Assembly (NCBI GenBank): GCA_913059205.1
Contig: CAJXRM010000001.1
Location: 86,636-125,753, forward strand
Direction of reading: 5' to 3'
Length of the DNA: 39,118 nucleotides
Source of the DNA: an uncultured Flavobacteriales bacterium
Lineage (GTDB): Bacteria; Bacteroidota; Bacteroidia; Flavobacteriales_D; Crocinitomicaceae
A program made the position numbers and the translations under genes. Shown here piece after piece: positions 26,621 through 35,359 of this stretch (position 1 is its first letter; each line of letters starts with the position of its first letter). The notes under the pieces were generated by a model. The model was not told the origin of the DNA. It did no database searches and was given only the letters and a program-made list of their open reading frames with translations.

Positions 26621-29600
26621 TCAACAAGTTAAAGAAATATTACCTTTTACTTCTAGCTGTTCTGAGCAGCATTATTTTTGTCGTTTTTTTCCAACAAACT
26701 TTCTCAACAAATTACAGGAAAGACGTTGAGCGCTTTAAAGACAAATTTGTAGAACTGGAAAAGTTAATGGAGAATGCCTTGCGCTATCAGCAAGAAGACA
26801 TTATGCGCCAAAACATTGGTAAACAATGGCGAAAATTAAAAAAAGACAATCCAATTAATGTTCATGTATACAGCAATGACTCTTTAGTCTTATGGAACAC
26901 CAATGAACTACCGATTATTCGTTTCGCGGATATTCATTTTCCTTCAGATGGACTACTTCACCTTCAAAATGGATGGTATTATGCTAAAACTAGAATTGTA
27001 GATGATTATGTTGTGTGCAGTTCATTTTTGATAAAACAAGATTATTCGTATGTCAACAACGAGCTTGTGAATGATTTTGTTCCAGAGCTTTATCTTCCCT
27101 TTACTGCGTCAATTTCCTTGGAGCAAGATAGAGGTTATCCAATTTTCGATAAGGACAAAAACTTTGTTTTTTCTATACATCCCAACGAATATCAAACGGC
27201 AAGCGGGATAACTTCCATTTTTTTGATGCTATTGTTGTTGTTATCAATTATTCTTTGGTTAGCATGGATTTCTAAATGGCTTAAATTTCTATCGAAATAT
27301 AGATGGATAATTCCATTATGCGTTGTGGGTGTTAGAATTGTTTCACTTCAATTCAATTGGTTTGGTTTTATGCACGGAACCATTGGATTTGACTCAAGTT
27401 TATATGGAACGAACAAATGGTCACCCAACTTTTTCGAATATTTATTGAACATTGTAATTTTCGTTTACATCTTGAATTATTGGTCGCAGAACTTAAAACG
27501 ACTTGCAGTAAATTCATTTAACAAGTATTTTCTTGGTGTAGTTTTTATCAGCTCTTTTGTTCTTTGGTTTCTGTTTTTGTACGTTTCTCATGGATTAATA
27601 GAAGATTCTTCGATTCCTCTTGTAATTGACAAGTTGTTTTCACTTGATATTTTTTCCGTTTTGACTATAGGTAGTCTTGGCGTATTTTTTTATGCTTATT
27701 TCCAGTTTGTAAAGGAAATTGTTAACGCATGTAAACGACAAGAAATAACAGGAGCGCAATTGGCTGTAATAAGTTTTATTGTGAGTTGCACTTTTGTCTT
27801 TTACGAATTAAACTACGGTTATCAGCTTTTACTTGCGGCACTTTTTCCTATCGTTTTTTATGAGTTGGTTCTTTACCTTGTTTACCGTCATGAAAAAACA
27901 AATCAAATGGGAACAGGGATTGTTCTTTTATTGTTGTTTTCTATTGTTATGGCGCAAAACTTTAGAACGCTGAATGAACGCAAGGAAAAAGGAGAAAGGG
28001 AGCTTTTTGCGAACCAACTAACAACAGAGCGAAGCATTGTAACGGAAGTGGAGTATGCCTCAATAGCGCCATTGCTGAAGGATGATAACTTCATAAGAAG
28101 GTATATTGACGCTCCTCAGTTTATGAGTATCGCGGATTTTCAAGAGGGAATTGAACGAAGGGTATTTAATGGGTTTTGGGAACGCTATGAATTGAGTTTT
28201 AACCTATTCAATAAGGACCATATTCCTATGATTGATAAACGAAATGAAAATTCCTTTCTTTATGATGATCTGCAGCGAATAATTGATGTTTCCGGAAAAA
28301 TGTCCGAAATTGATTCAAATATCTTTTTCATAAATGACTACACAAAACAGTACAGTTACATTATTCGACAAGAAATATTGAGTAAAGACTCGGTTCCCGC
28401 AATATTATTTTGCACCCTTAAATCGAAGAAAATACCAGAAGAAATTGGTTTCCCTAGATTACTTATTTCTTCAAAAGCAAACGTGTTGGAATCCTTGGAG
28501 TCGTATTCAATTGGGAAGTATCACAATGGACGTTTAATTGCAAAATATGGTAGCTTTAAGTTCCCAACCTTTAACAATGTTATGATTCCAAAACGAATCC
28601 ATAACAAAGGTTACTTTGATTATCGGGGATACAATCATTTGGTAATTAAAAAATCGGATAACAACAGCGTTGTTTTGTCCGTCAAAAACAACACATTTCT
28701 CGACTTCATAACGTCCTTTTCGTATTTATTTACGTTTTTTGGTCTGCTCCTTCTGCCGCTTTTATTCAGGCTCAATTCAACCAAAGGATTTAGTTCAACC
28801 TTAACTCTTGCATTGAAAATTCAAGTCGTTTTTATTTCTTTGGTATTCTTGTCACTGCTGGCTTTCGGATGGGGAAGTGGAATTTTCGTGAGTAATCAGT
28901 ACAATGAATTTACAGATGATGTGATTCGAGAAAAATTGAATTCGGTTGAAACGGAACTAAAGTCAAAATTAAATAACGTTGATAAATTGTCAATTGTGGA
29001 AAATGGAAATTCTATGCAATTGCTATTGCAAAATTTTGCCAAAGTCTTTTTTACGGATATCAATATGTACGATGTAGATGGATATTTATTGGCATCTTCT
29101 CGGCCAAAAGTCTTTAATGTTGGCTTGTTAAGCGAGCAAATGAATCCGATAGCATTTAAAAATGTCAAGTATTTTAAACAAAGCGAATTTATTCAAACCG
29201 AAAAAATTGGGCAATTGAATTACTCATCTGCATATCAGCCTATTTACAATTCCAAAAATAAATTGCTTGGTTATATTAACTTACAGCACTTCGGACAACA
29301 GCGGGAGTTTGAAAACCAAATTCAAAAGTTCTTGGTGGCAATAATCAACGTGTTTATTCTTCTTCTTGCAATTTCGATCATTCTAGCCATCTTTATTTCG
29401 AATTGGTTAACCGCTCCTCTGAGATTGTTGCAAACGAGTTTCTCTAAGGTCAAATTTGGAAAGCACAACGAACAAATTGAATATAACAAAGAAGACGAAA
29501 TAGGTGCTCTAGTTAAGGATTACAATAAAAAACTGGAGGAATTGGAGTTCGCCGCGCAGCAATTGGCAAAAAACGAACGTGAAATGGCATGGCGTGAAAT

Positions 29601-30243
29601 GGCAAAACAGGTTGCTCATGAGATTAAAAACCCGTTAACACCAATGAAATTAAGCGTTCAACAACTGCTGAGGTCATACAACCCTGAAGACCCAAAAAGT
29701 GAGGATAAATTGAAAAGAGTTGCGAATTCGATTATTGAGCAAATTGACGCGCTAACAAAGATTGCCAATGAATTTTCGACTTTTGCTAAAATGCCAAACC
29801 CAAATGAAGAAAAGGTTGAATTGCTTCAATTGATAAATGGTGTAAAAGAATTATTTACAGAAACAGATGGCTCCAATATTTCTATTGAAACGGATTTGAA
29901 GGAGCTTTACATCAATGGCGATAAAGATCAGTTTGTGCGAGTATTCAATAATTTGATAAAAAATGCGCTACAAGCAGTCCCAAACGATAGAATAGGAAAA
30001 GTTGAGATTTTTGTGCAAAAACAAAATGGAAAAGCCAGAATTTCAATTCAAGATAATGGAATTGGAATTGAGGAAAGTAAACGATTCAAAATCTTTGTTC
30101 CTTATTTTACTACAAAAAGTAATGGAACCGGTTTGGGACTGGCTATGGTTAAACAAATAATTGAAAACCATAATGGAACGATAGATTTTGAATCGTTAGA
30201 AGGGTCAGGTACTGTGTTTAAGATTGAATTGCCAGCCTTATAA
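26617..30243 (+). CDS. Large multi-membrane-span sensor histidine kinase
   Basis: This 1208-residue protein has, in order: a membrane helix at about 8-25; an extracytoplasmic part to about 190; a bundle of some eight helices from 195 to 447; a second non-membrane region of about 245 residues; helices near 694-715 and 730-752; a Cache-like sensor at about 756-905 (DINMYDVDGYLLASSRP); a final helix at about 907-930; HAMP at about 930-980; and the kinase core. The phosphoacceptor is H1001 in VAHEIKNPLTP, the N box reads NNLIKNALQ, then DNGIGI and GTGLGLAMVKQI. The HAMP plus H-box style resembles NtrY. It starts at TTG 26617, overlapping the udk stop. No response regulator is adjacent. Confidence 0.92.
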   Translation: MINKLKKYYLLLLAVLSSIIFVVFFQQTFSTNYRKDVERFKDKFVELEKLMENALRYQQEDIMRQNIGKQWRKLKKDNPINVHVYSNDSLVLWNTNELPIIRFADIHFPSDGLLHLQNGWYYAKTRIVDDYVVCSSFLIKQDYSYVNNELVNDFVPELYLPFTASISLEQDRGYPIFDKDKNFVFSIHPNEYQTASGITSIFLMLLLLLSIILWLAWISKWLKFLSKYRWIIPLCVVGVRIVSLQFNWFGFMHGTIGFDSSLYGTNKWSPNFFEYLLNIVIFVYILNYWSQNLKRLAVNSFNKYFLGVVFISSFVLWFLFLYVSHGLIEDSSIPLVIDKLFSLDIFSVLTIGSLGVFFYAYFQFVKEIVNACKRQEITGAQLAVISFIVSCTFVFYELNYGYQLLLAALFPIVFYELVLYLVYRHEKTNQMGTGIVLLLLFSIVMAQNFRTLNERKEKGERELFANQLTTERSIVTEVEYASIAPLLKDDNFIRRYIDAPQFMSIADFQEGIERRVFNGFWERYELSFNLFNKDHIPMIDKRNENSFLYDDLQRIIDVSGKMSEIDSNIFFINDYTKQYSYIIRQEILSKDSVPAILFCTLKSKKIPEEIGFPRLLISSKANVLESLESYSIGKYHNGRLIAKYGSFKFPTFNNVMIPKRIHNKGYFDYRGYNHLVIKKSDNNSVVLSVKNNTFLDFITSFSYLFTFFGLLLLPLLFRLNSTKGFSSTLTLALKIQVVFISLVFLSLLAFGWGSGIFVSNQYNEFTDDVIREKLNSVETELKSKLNNVDKLSIVENGNSMQLLLQNFAKVFFTDINMYDVDGYLLASSRPKVFNVGLLSEQMNPIAFKNVKYFKQSEFIQTEKIGQLNYSSAYQPIYNSKNKLLGYINLQHFGQQREFENQIQKFLVAIINVFILLLAISIILAIFISNWLTAPLRLLQTSFSKVKFGKHNEQIEYNKEDEIGALVKDYNKKLEELEFAAQQLAKNEREMAWREMAKQVAHEIKNPLTPMKLSVQQLLRSYNPEDPKSEDKLKRVANSIIEQIDALTKIANEFSTFAKMPNPNEEKVELLQLINGVKELFTETDGSNISIETDLKELYINGDKDQFVRVFNNLIKNALQAVPNDRIGKVEIFVQKQNGKARISIQDNGIGIEESKRFKIFVPYFTTKSNGTGLGLAMVKQIIENHNGTIDFESLEGSGTVFKIELPAL

Positions 30244-30513
30244 AGCCAGATAAGTAATCATTAATAGGTCAATCACCACAGCCACAAAAGCTGAAGTCAT
30301 TATATACTTCATAGGTGCAACTGCTATTAAAAGAGATAAAGTTACCATTGTTGGTATAACGATTAATGTCAATGACCAAACCTCTTTTACAGCTCCAAAT
30401 CCGACAGTTAAACCACCAAGACAGCCTACGACTAATAAAACCATTGAAATTATACCGAATCGATTAAATTCTAATGATTCTATACGTGATTGTGAGTTTG
30501 TTTGAGCTTCCAT
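30238..30513 (-). CDS. Small three-helix membrane protein, unknown function
   Basis: This 91-residue protein has a polar N-terminus of about 18 residues with no cysteine, then three hydrophobic segments at about 19-41, 47-64 and 70-90. I recognise no family. Its 3' end overlaps the kinase 3' end by 6 bases in convergent orientation. The clean hydrophobic pattern, the ATG and the position filling the gap between genes support it as a real gene, but evidence is modest. Confidence 0.6.
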   Translation of the reverse strand: MEAQTNSQSRIESLEFNRFGIISMVLLVVGCLGGLTVGFGAVKEVWSLTLIVIPTMVTLSLLIAVAPMKYIMTSAFVAVVIDLLMITYLAL

Positions 30514-30662
30514 GTCTATATAAATTTAAGTTTAAACAAATTTGGCGCATTTGAACTTCGAGAAAAATGACTAGAATCTTTTTAGAACATGATTTTTATC
30601 AGCATTTCAATGATGTGCATTTATTATACTCTTTGAAAAAATTAAGTGAAATGAAAAAACTG

Positions 30663-30670
30663 TACTTTTA
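30663..30670 (+). promoter_or_regulatory. Possible -7 element of the M12B protease gene
   Basis: TACTTTTA is seven of eight to TAnnTTTG, 21 bases before the ATG at 30692. There is no well-spaced TTG. The leader that follows (AAACTAAAACT at 30674-30684) is the same 11 bases as the leader of the first M43 gene. Confidence 0.3.
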
Positions 30671-30691
30671 GTAAAACTAAAACTGTAAAAA

Positions 30692-32890
30692 ATGAAAAAA
30701 CTCTTACTAAAATGCATTTTCTCCTTATTTTTCGTCAATGCGTTCATGGGCTATTCCCAAAACATTAAAAAGGTACATTTTACTAAAAATGAAATTAGTA
30801 AGTCGACTGCTGCCTTTTTGGGGTCACCGCAAATTCAGGCAACTGAATACAAAGTGTACCAGATTGACATAGCAGCGCTTAAATCACAATTGGCGGGAAT
30901 TGCTTTCCGCGAGCACGAAAACAGTGGGTTTATTGCTCAAGTTGAGTTTCCACATCCAGATGGGACGATCCATACATATAATGCAAAGGCAAATGAAACA
31001 ATGCATCCAGAACTGGCGGCAAAATTTCCAGACATTAAATCATATGATGCCGTGAATGTTGAAACAGGAGCGACTGCTAAATGGGATATTACGCCTCAAG
31101 GATTTCACGCGATGATTTTTCAAAAAGGAGGAAGTACAATTTTTATTGACCCTTTAGTAAAAGGAAATACCGATAATTATATTGTTTACTACAAATCGAA
31201 CTTTTATACAGACAAAAAAATGGAATGTTCGTTTAATAGTGGAATTGAATCCTTAGAAAATCCAAACTCTCCAACATCAGGACAAGTTAAAAGTTTTGGT
31301 ACGTGCGAGCTCAGAACTTATCGTTTGGCGTTGGCTGCAACTGTTGAGTATACTGCGTTTCACGGAGGAGTGGCTAGTGCGCAGGCAGCACAAGTTACAA
31401 CAATGAATCGTGTAAACGGAATCTATGAAAGAGATATGGCAATTACGATGAATCTAGTTCCAAATAATAACTTGATTGTGTTCTCAGGTTCTGATTCATA
31501 CTCAAATGGAAATGCAGGAGCAATGATTGGTCAAAATCAAACGATAATTGACAATGCCATTGGAAATAGTAATTATGATATAGGTCACGTATTCGGTACA
31601 AATAGTGGAGGTTTAGCTGGACTTGGAGTAGTTTGTTCTAACGGTTCAAAAGCAAATGGAGTAACTGGAAGTGGATCTCCAATCGGAGATACGTTTGATG
31701 TTGATTATGTAGCACACGAAATGGGACACCAATTTGGTTGTAATCATACATTTAACAATTCATGTAGTGGAAATAGAAACAACGGAACTGCAGTTGAACC
31801 AGGCTCAGGAAGTACAATTATGGCATACGCTGGAATTTGTTCTCCGAACGTTCAAAGTTTCAGTGATGACTATTTCCATGGCATTAGCTTACAAGAAATG
31901 GGGGCGGAAATTTTAAGTGGTGGTCATACTTGTGAGGTAATTACACCATTGTCGAATAGTGCACCAAATATCACATCAACTAATGGTGGGGCCACTGTTC
32001 CTGGAGGAACTCCTTTTGTTTTAACTGCTGTTGTATCTGATGCTGATGGTGACCCGTTGACATATGACTGGGAGCAAATGAACAATCAAATTAGTACTCA
32101 AGCACCTGTTGCCACGTCAACTGGTGGACCGAACTTTAGAAGCTTAGATCCCGACGCTTCCCCTTCTCGCTATTTTCCAAAGCTAAACTCTGTGAATTTC
32201 ACTTGGGAGCGATTATCCACTGTTTCTCGTACCATGAATTTTAGAGTTACAGTGCGCGATAACGCCGTTGGTGGAGGATGCAATGATCATGAAGATATTA
32301 CATTAACGGTTGATGGAAATTCTGGTCCATTCGTTGTTTTGTATCCATCAGATACTGGTATAGAATGGACAGGAGGAACAACGCAAACTGTCACGTGGGA
32401 TGTAGCAAATACAAATGGAGCACCTGTGAACTGTTCAAATGTTGATATTTTATTATCTACAAATGGGGGAGCGGCTTACCCAACAGTGTTAGCCTCAAAT
32501 GTTCCAAATGACGGGTCTCATGATGTTCTTGTCCCAAATACTGCTACTACAGTTGCCAAAATAATGGTGATTTCTTCAACAGGAACTTTTTACGACACTT
32601 CGGATAAAAACTTTAAGATTATTGTTTCAAGCGCTGGTGTAAACGATATTTCTGAAATAAACCGAATTTTGATTTATCCAAACCCAGCAACTGATGTTGT
32701 TACGGTTGATTGGTTAGGAGAATTATCTACTATCAGATTAACGGATTCTAAAGGAAAAGTTTTAAAAATGATTGATTATCCTCAAGGTGAATCGTATCAA
32801 TTAGATATCGCAGATTACAGTACAGGAATATATTATATCCACATAGAAAGTGAATATGGATCAAGTGTCTATAATGTTGTGAAGCATTAA
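30692..32890 (+). CDS. Secreted reprolysin-like (M12B) metalloprotease, T9SS cargo
   Basis: This 732-residue exported protein has a signal peptide ending near GYSQ (residue 23) and a propeptide to about 205. The metzincin catalytic domain has zinc ligands H342, H346 and H352 and catalytic E343 in HEMGHQFGCNH, with a Met-turn at STIMAYAG. Ig- or cadherin-like beta-domains occupy about 425-650 (for example VVSDADGDPLTYDWEQ), and a T9SS type A sorting domain with YPNP at 662-665 ends at YNVVKH. Family members cleave extracellular proteins. It is a single transcription unit, with a divergent small membrane-protein gene upstream and a terminator downstream. Confidence 0.92.
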   Translation: MKKLLLKCIFSLFFVNAFMGYSQNIKKVHFTKNEISKSTAAFLGSPQIQATEYKVYQIDIAALKSQLAGIAFREHENSGFIAQVEFPHPDGTIHTYNAKANETMHPELAAKFPDIKSYDAVNVETGATAKWDITPQGFHAMIFQKGGSTIFIDPLVKGNTDNYIVYYKSNFYTDKKMECSFNSGIESLENPNSPTSGQVKSFGTCELRTYRLALAATVEYTAFHGGVASAQAAQVTTMNRVNGIYERDMAITMNLVPNNNLIVFSGSDSYSNGNAGAMIGQNQTIIDNAIGNSNYDIGHVFGTNSGGLAGLGVVCSNGSKANGVTGSGSPIGDTFDVDYVAHEMGHQFGCNHTFNNSCSGNRNNGTAVEPGSGSTIMAYAGICSPNVQSFSDDYFHGISLQEMGAEILSGGHTCEVITPLSNSAPNITSTNGGATVPGGTPFVLTAVVSDADGDPLTYDWEQMNNQISTQAPVATSTGGPNFRSLDPDASPSRYFPKLNSVNFTWERLSTVSRTMNFRVTVRDNAVGGGCNDHEDITLTVDGNSGPFVVLYPSDTGIEWTGGTTQTVTWDVANTNGAPVNCSNVDILLSTNGGAAYPTVLASNVPNDGSHDVLVPNTATTVAKIMVISSTGTFYDTSDKNFKIIVSSAGVNDISEINRILIYPNPATDVVTVDWLGELSTIRLTDSKGKVLKMIDYPQGESYQLDIADYSTGIYYIHIESEYGSSVYNVVKH

Positions 32891-32909
32891 TTTGAATTGA
32901 ATTTCTGCT

Positions 32910-32941
32910 AAAAGGTCGCTAATTTATTAGTGACCTTTTTT
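32910..32941 (+). terminator. Terminator after the M12B protease gene
   Basis: Arms AAAAGGTCGCTAAT and ATTAGTGACCTTTT pair with one G-T wobble and a very small loop, ending in a run of T. It lies 20 bases after the stop. Confidence 0.85.
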
Positions 32942-32983
32942 GTTGATTTGAAATTGAATTCATCCTCAATTGATAATAAATAA

Positions 32984-32991
32984 TAACTTTG
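32984..32991 (+). promoter_or_regulatory. Predicted -7 element of gpsA
   Basis: TAACTTTG is an exact match to TAnnTTTG, 15 bases upstream of the ATG at 33007. It also argues against the TTG start at 32989, which overlaps this box. The -33 element is not clear. Confidence 0.45.
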
Positions 32992-33006
32992 TTAATCGAG
33001 GTTATA

Positions 33007-34005
33007 ATGGAAGAACAAAAAAAAATAGCAGTTATTGGAGGAGGAAGCTGGGCTACAGCTCTGGTGAAAATTTTATGCAATAATTTGAATTCAGTAAACT
33101 GGTTCATGAGAAATGAAGGGGCTGTTGGGCATATTCTAAAGTTTCGACACAATCCAAATTATTTACAATCCATTGAATTTGATTTGAATAAGATAAATGT
33201 TAGTTCTGATTTAATCGAAATCATTCGGCCTGCTGATATTGTTATTATTGCGACACCATCCGCTTTTCTGAACAAATTGTTTGAGAATTTTCCTAAAGAA
33301 TTATTAGCGGACAAAATTGTATTTTCGGCAGTAAAGGGAATTATTCCTGAGTATAACGCTATTCCAGCTAGATTTATTCATAAAACATTTGGAACACCAT
33401 ATGACAATATTGGAATCATTTGTGGACCATGTCACGCTGAAGAGGTGGCAATGGAGCGACTTTCGTATTTAACAATAGCTTGTCAAGATGATGAGGTTTC
33501 TGAGGAAATGGCTGATTTATTAGCATGTCGTTATATTAAAACTACTATTTCGGATGATTTGTTCGGAACAGAAATTTCAGCCGTTCTTAAAAACGTGTAC
33601 GCAATCGCATCGGGAATTTGCGCTGGTTTGGGTTACGGAGATAATTTTCAATCTGTGCTGGTTTCAAATGCCATTCAAGAAATCGAAAATTTAATTGACG
33701 AAATGAGCCCGATTCACAGAGATGTTAAGTCATCGGCCTATTTGGGAGATTTATTGGTGACCGCATATTCAAAATTCTCTAGAAATCGTTCGTTTGGTTT
33801 TATGATAGGAAAGGGATATTCTGTAAAAACAGCTCAGATGGAGATGGATATGATTGCGGAAGGTTATTATGCAACAAAAAGTGTGATGGAGCTTAAAACA
33901 AAGTTTGAAGTTGAAATGCCTATTGTTGAAGCCGTGTACAACATAGTTTACGAAAGAATTTCACCAGTTATCGAAATGAGAATATTAGCAGATCGTTTAA
34001 GCTAA
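33007..34005 (+). CDS. gpsA: NAD(P)H-dependent glycerol-3-phosphate dehydrogenase
   Basis: This 332-residue cytosolic enzyme reduces dihydroxyacetone phosphate to sn-glycerol-3-phosphate for phospholipid synthesis. It has the dinucleotide motif GGGSWATA at 11-18, TPSAFL, the SAVKGI segment, ICGPCHAEEV and the C-terminal domain with LKNVYAIASGICAGLGYGDN. The third glycine of the cofactor motif is alanine, which is common in this phylum. I start at ATG 33007 because the -7 box covers the earlier TTG. A perfect 16-base palindrome lies between this gene and the aspartate kinase. Confidence 0.93.
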   Translation: MEEQKKIAVIGGGSWATALVKILCNNLNSVNWFMRNEGAVGHILKFRHNPNYLQSIEFDLNKINVSSDLIEIIRPADIVIIATPSAFLNKLFENFPKELLADKIVFSAVKGIIPEYNAIPARFIHKTFGTPYDNIGIICGPCHAEEVAMERLSYLTIACQDDEVSEEMADLLACRYIKTTISDDLFGTEISAVLKNVYAIASGICAGLGYGDNFQSVLVSNAIQEIENLIDEMSPIHRDVKSSAYLGDLLVTAYSKFSRNRSFGFMIGKGYSVKTAQMEMDMIAEGYYATKSVMELKTKFEVEMPIVEAVYNIVYERISPVIEMRILADRLS

Positions 34006-34010
34006 ATAAT

Positions 34011-34026
34011 CGTTAAATATTTAACG
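34011..34026. promoter_or_regulatory. Perfect 16-base palindrome upstream of the aspartate kinase gene
   Basis: CGTTAAAT and ATTTAACG abut with no spacer. It begins 6 bases after the gpsA stop and ends 32 bases before the kinase -7 box, so it may be an operator. A weak terminator is less likely because there is no loop. Confidence 0.35.
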
Positions 34027-34057
34027 TATTGTTTTATTCTTAGTCACACTTAATCCT

Positions 34058-34065
34058 TACTTTTG
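34058..34065 (+). promoter_or_regulatory. Predicted -7 element of the aspartate kinase gene
   Basis: TACTTTTG matches TAnnTTTG exactly, 15 bases upstream of the ATG at 34080. The nearest upstream TTG (34029-34031) is 26 bases away, longer than usual. Confidence 0.45.
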
Positions 34066-34079
34066 TCAAAAATTAATTC

Positions 34080-35351
34080 ATGAAGGTTTTTAAATTTGGT
34101 GGTGCCTCTGTGAAGGACGCTGCGGCTGTTCGAAATGTTGCTGATATAATTTCTCTTTTTAAAGGAGATAAAATAGGAGTTGTAGTTTCGGCAATGGGAA
34201 AAACTACAAATGCATTGGAGTTAATTGTTGATGCACTGTATCACAGAGAAAAATCGACATTTGATTCACTTGTTGAGGAGAGAAAAAGCTTTCACATTGA
34301 TATAATTTCTTCACTTTTTAAGGATGTTAATCATCCAATTTACGCTGAAATAACAACTGAATTTGAGTTACTTTCAAAAATGTACGATGCTCGTATACCG
34401 GACAATTACAATTTCGAGTACGATCAAATCGTTTCTTTGGGAGAAGTAATTTCTACAAAAATAGTTAACGCCTTTTTGAATGAGTGCAACATTTCTTCAC
34501 GTTATGCGGATGCGCGATTATTGATTCGCACAAATAACAAGTACCGTGAAGGAGAGGTAGATTGGAACAAGACGGAAGAGCTGTTCAAGTTGAATTTTAT
34601 ACCGGTGTTTTCAGAATGTGATGTCCAAGTGATACAAGGTTTTATTGGTCACACATCGGAAGGATTAACATCAACATTGGGTCGTGAAGGTTCTGATTAT
34701 ACCGCTGGTATTATGGCGTTTTGCTGTGATGCTGAAAGTGTAACGATTTGGAAGGATGTTCCTGGAATGTTAAATGCTGATCCAAAATGGTTTGATAATA
34801 CGATTAAGTTAAATCGAATTTCTTTTCATGAAGCAATTGAACTTTCATATTACGGAGCTTCCGTTATTCACCCAAAAACATTGAAGCCGCTCCAAAATAA
34901 GAACATACCTTTATATGTTAAGTCATTTATAGAGCCACATGCTTCTGGAACCGTTATTCAATCTTCAACTTCTGAAGACCACTTGGTTCCTTCTTTTATT
35001 TTTAAAATGAATCAGGTATTGTTTTCTTTTACTCCAAAAGATTTTTCATTCATTGTGGAACAAAACCTCAGTGATATTTTTAGCAGATTAGCAAAGGCAG
35101 ATGCAAAAATAAATTTGATGCAGAATTCAGCGCTTAATTTTTCTATTCTTGTTGATGAAGAAAAGGTAAGTATTGAAGAAATTCAACGATTATTTGAAGA
35201 CACTTATAACGTGCGATTTAATCAAGGGTTGGAGTTGGTGACAGTGCGTCATTATGACCAAGAAACGCTTGATCGTGTAACAACGGACAAAGAGATCATT
35301 TTACAACAAAAAACGCGTGAAACTGCTCGTTTGATTGTAAAACAACGATAA
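34080..35351 (+). CDS. lysC: Aspartate kinase
   Basis: This 423-residue monofunctional kinase phosphorylates aspartate at the entry to lysine, threonine and methionine synthesis. It starts with the conserved KFGGASVKD at 5-13 and has QGFIGHTSEGLTSTLGREGSDYTA (residues about 193-216), VTIWKDVPG and SYYGASVIHPKTL. The C-terminal 120 or so residues form the regulatory ACT region, where lysine or threonine feedback usually acts. No homoserine dehydrogenase is fused. The symbol is by family; this phylum has several aspartate kinase paralogues and the specific one cannot be told. Its own -7 box suggests separate transcription from gpsA. Confidence 0.9.
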   Translation: MKVFKFGGASVKDAAAVRNVADIISLFKGDKIGVVVSAMGKTTNALELIVDALYHREKSTFDSLVEERKSFHIDIISSLFKDVNHPIYAEITTEFELLSKMYDARIPDNYNFEYDQIVSLGEVISTKIVNAFLNECNISSRYADARLLIRTNNKYREGEVDWNKTEELFKLNFIPVFSECDVQVIQGFIGHTSEGLTSTLGREGSDYTAGIMAFCCDAESVTIWKDVPGMLNADPKWFDNTIKLNRISFHEAIELSYYGASVIHPKTLKPLQNKNIPLYVKSFIEPHASGTVIQSSTSEDHLVPSFIFKMNQVLFSFTPKDFSFIVEQNLSDIFSRLAKADAKINLMQNSALNFSILVDEEKVSIEEIQRLFEDTYNVRFNQGLELVTVRHYDQETLDRVTTDKEIILQQKTRETARLIVKQR

Positions 35352-35359
35352 GTTGTAGC

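Noticed and set aside
32989..33006. TTG start for gpsA
   Set aside because: It overlaps the exact -7 element; the ATG at 33007 gives the normal GpsA N-terminus.
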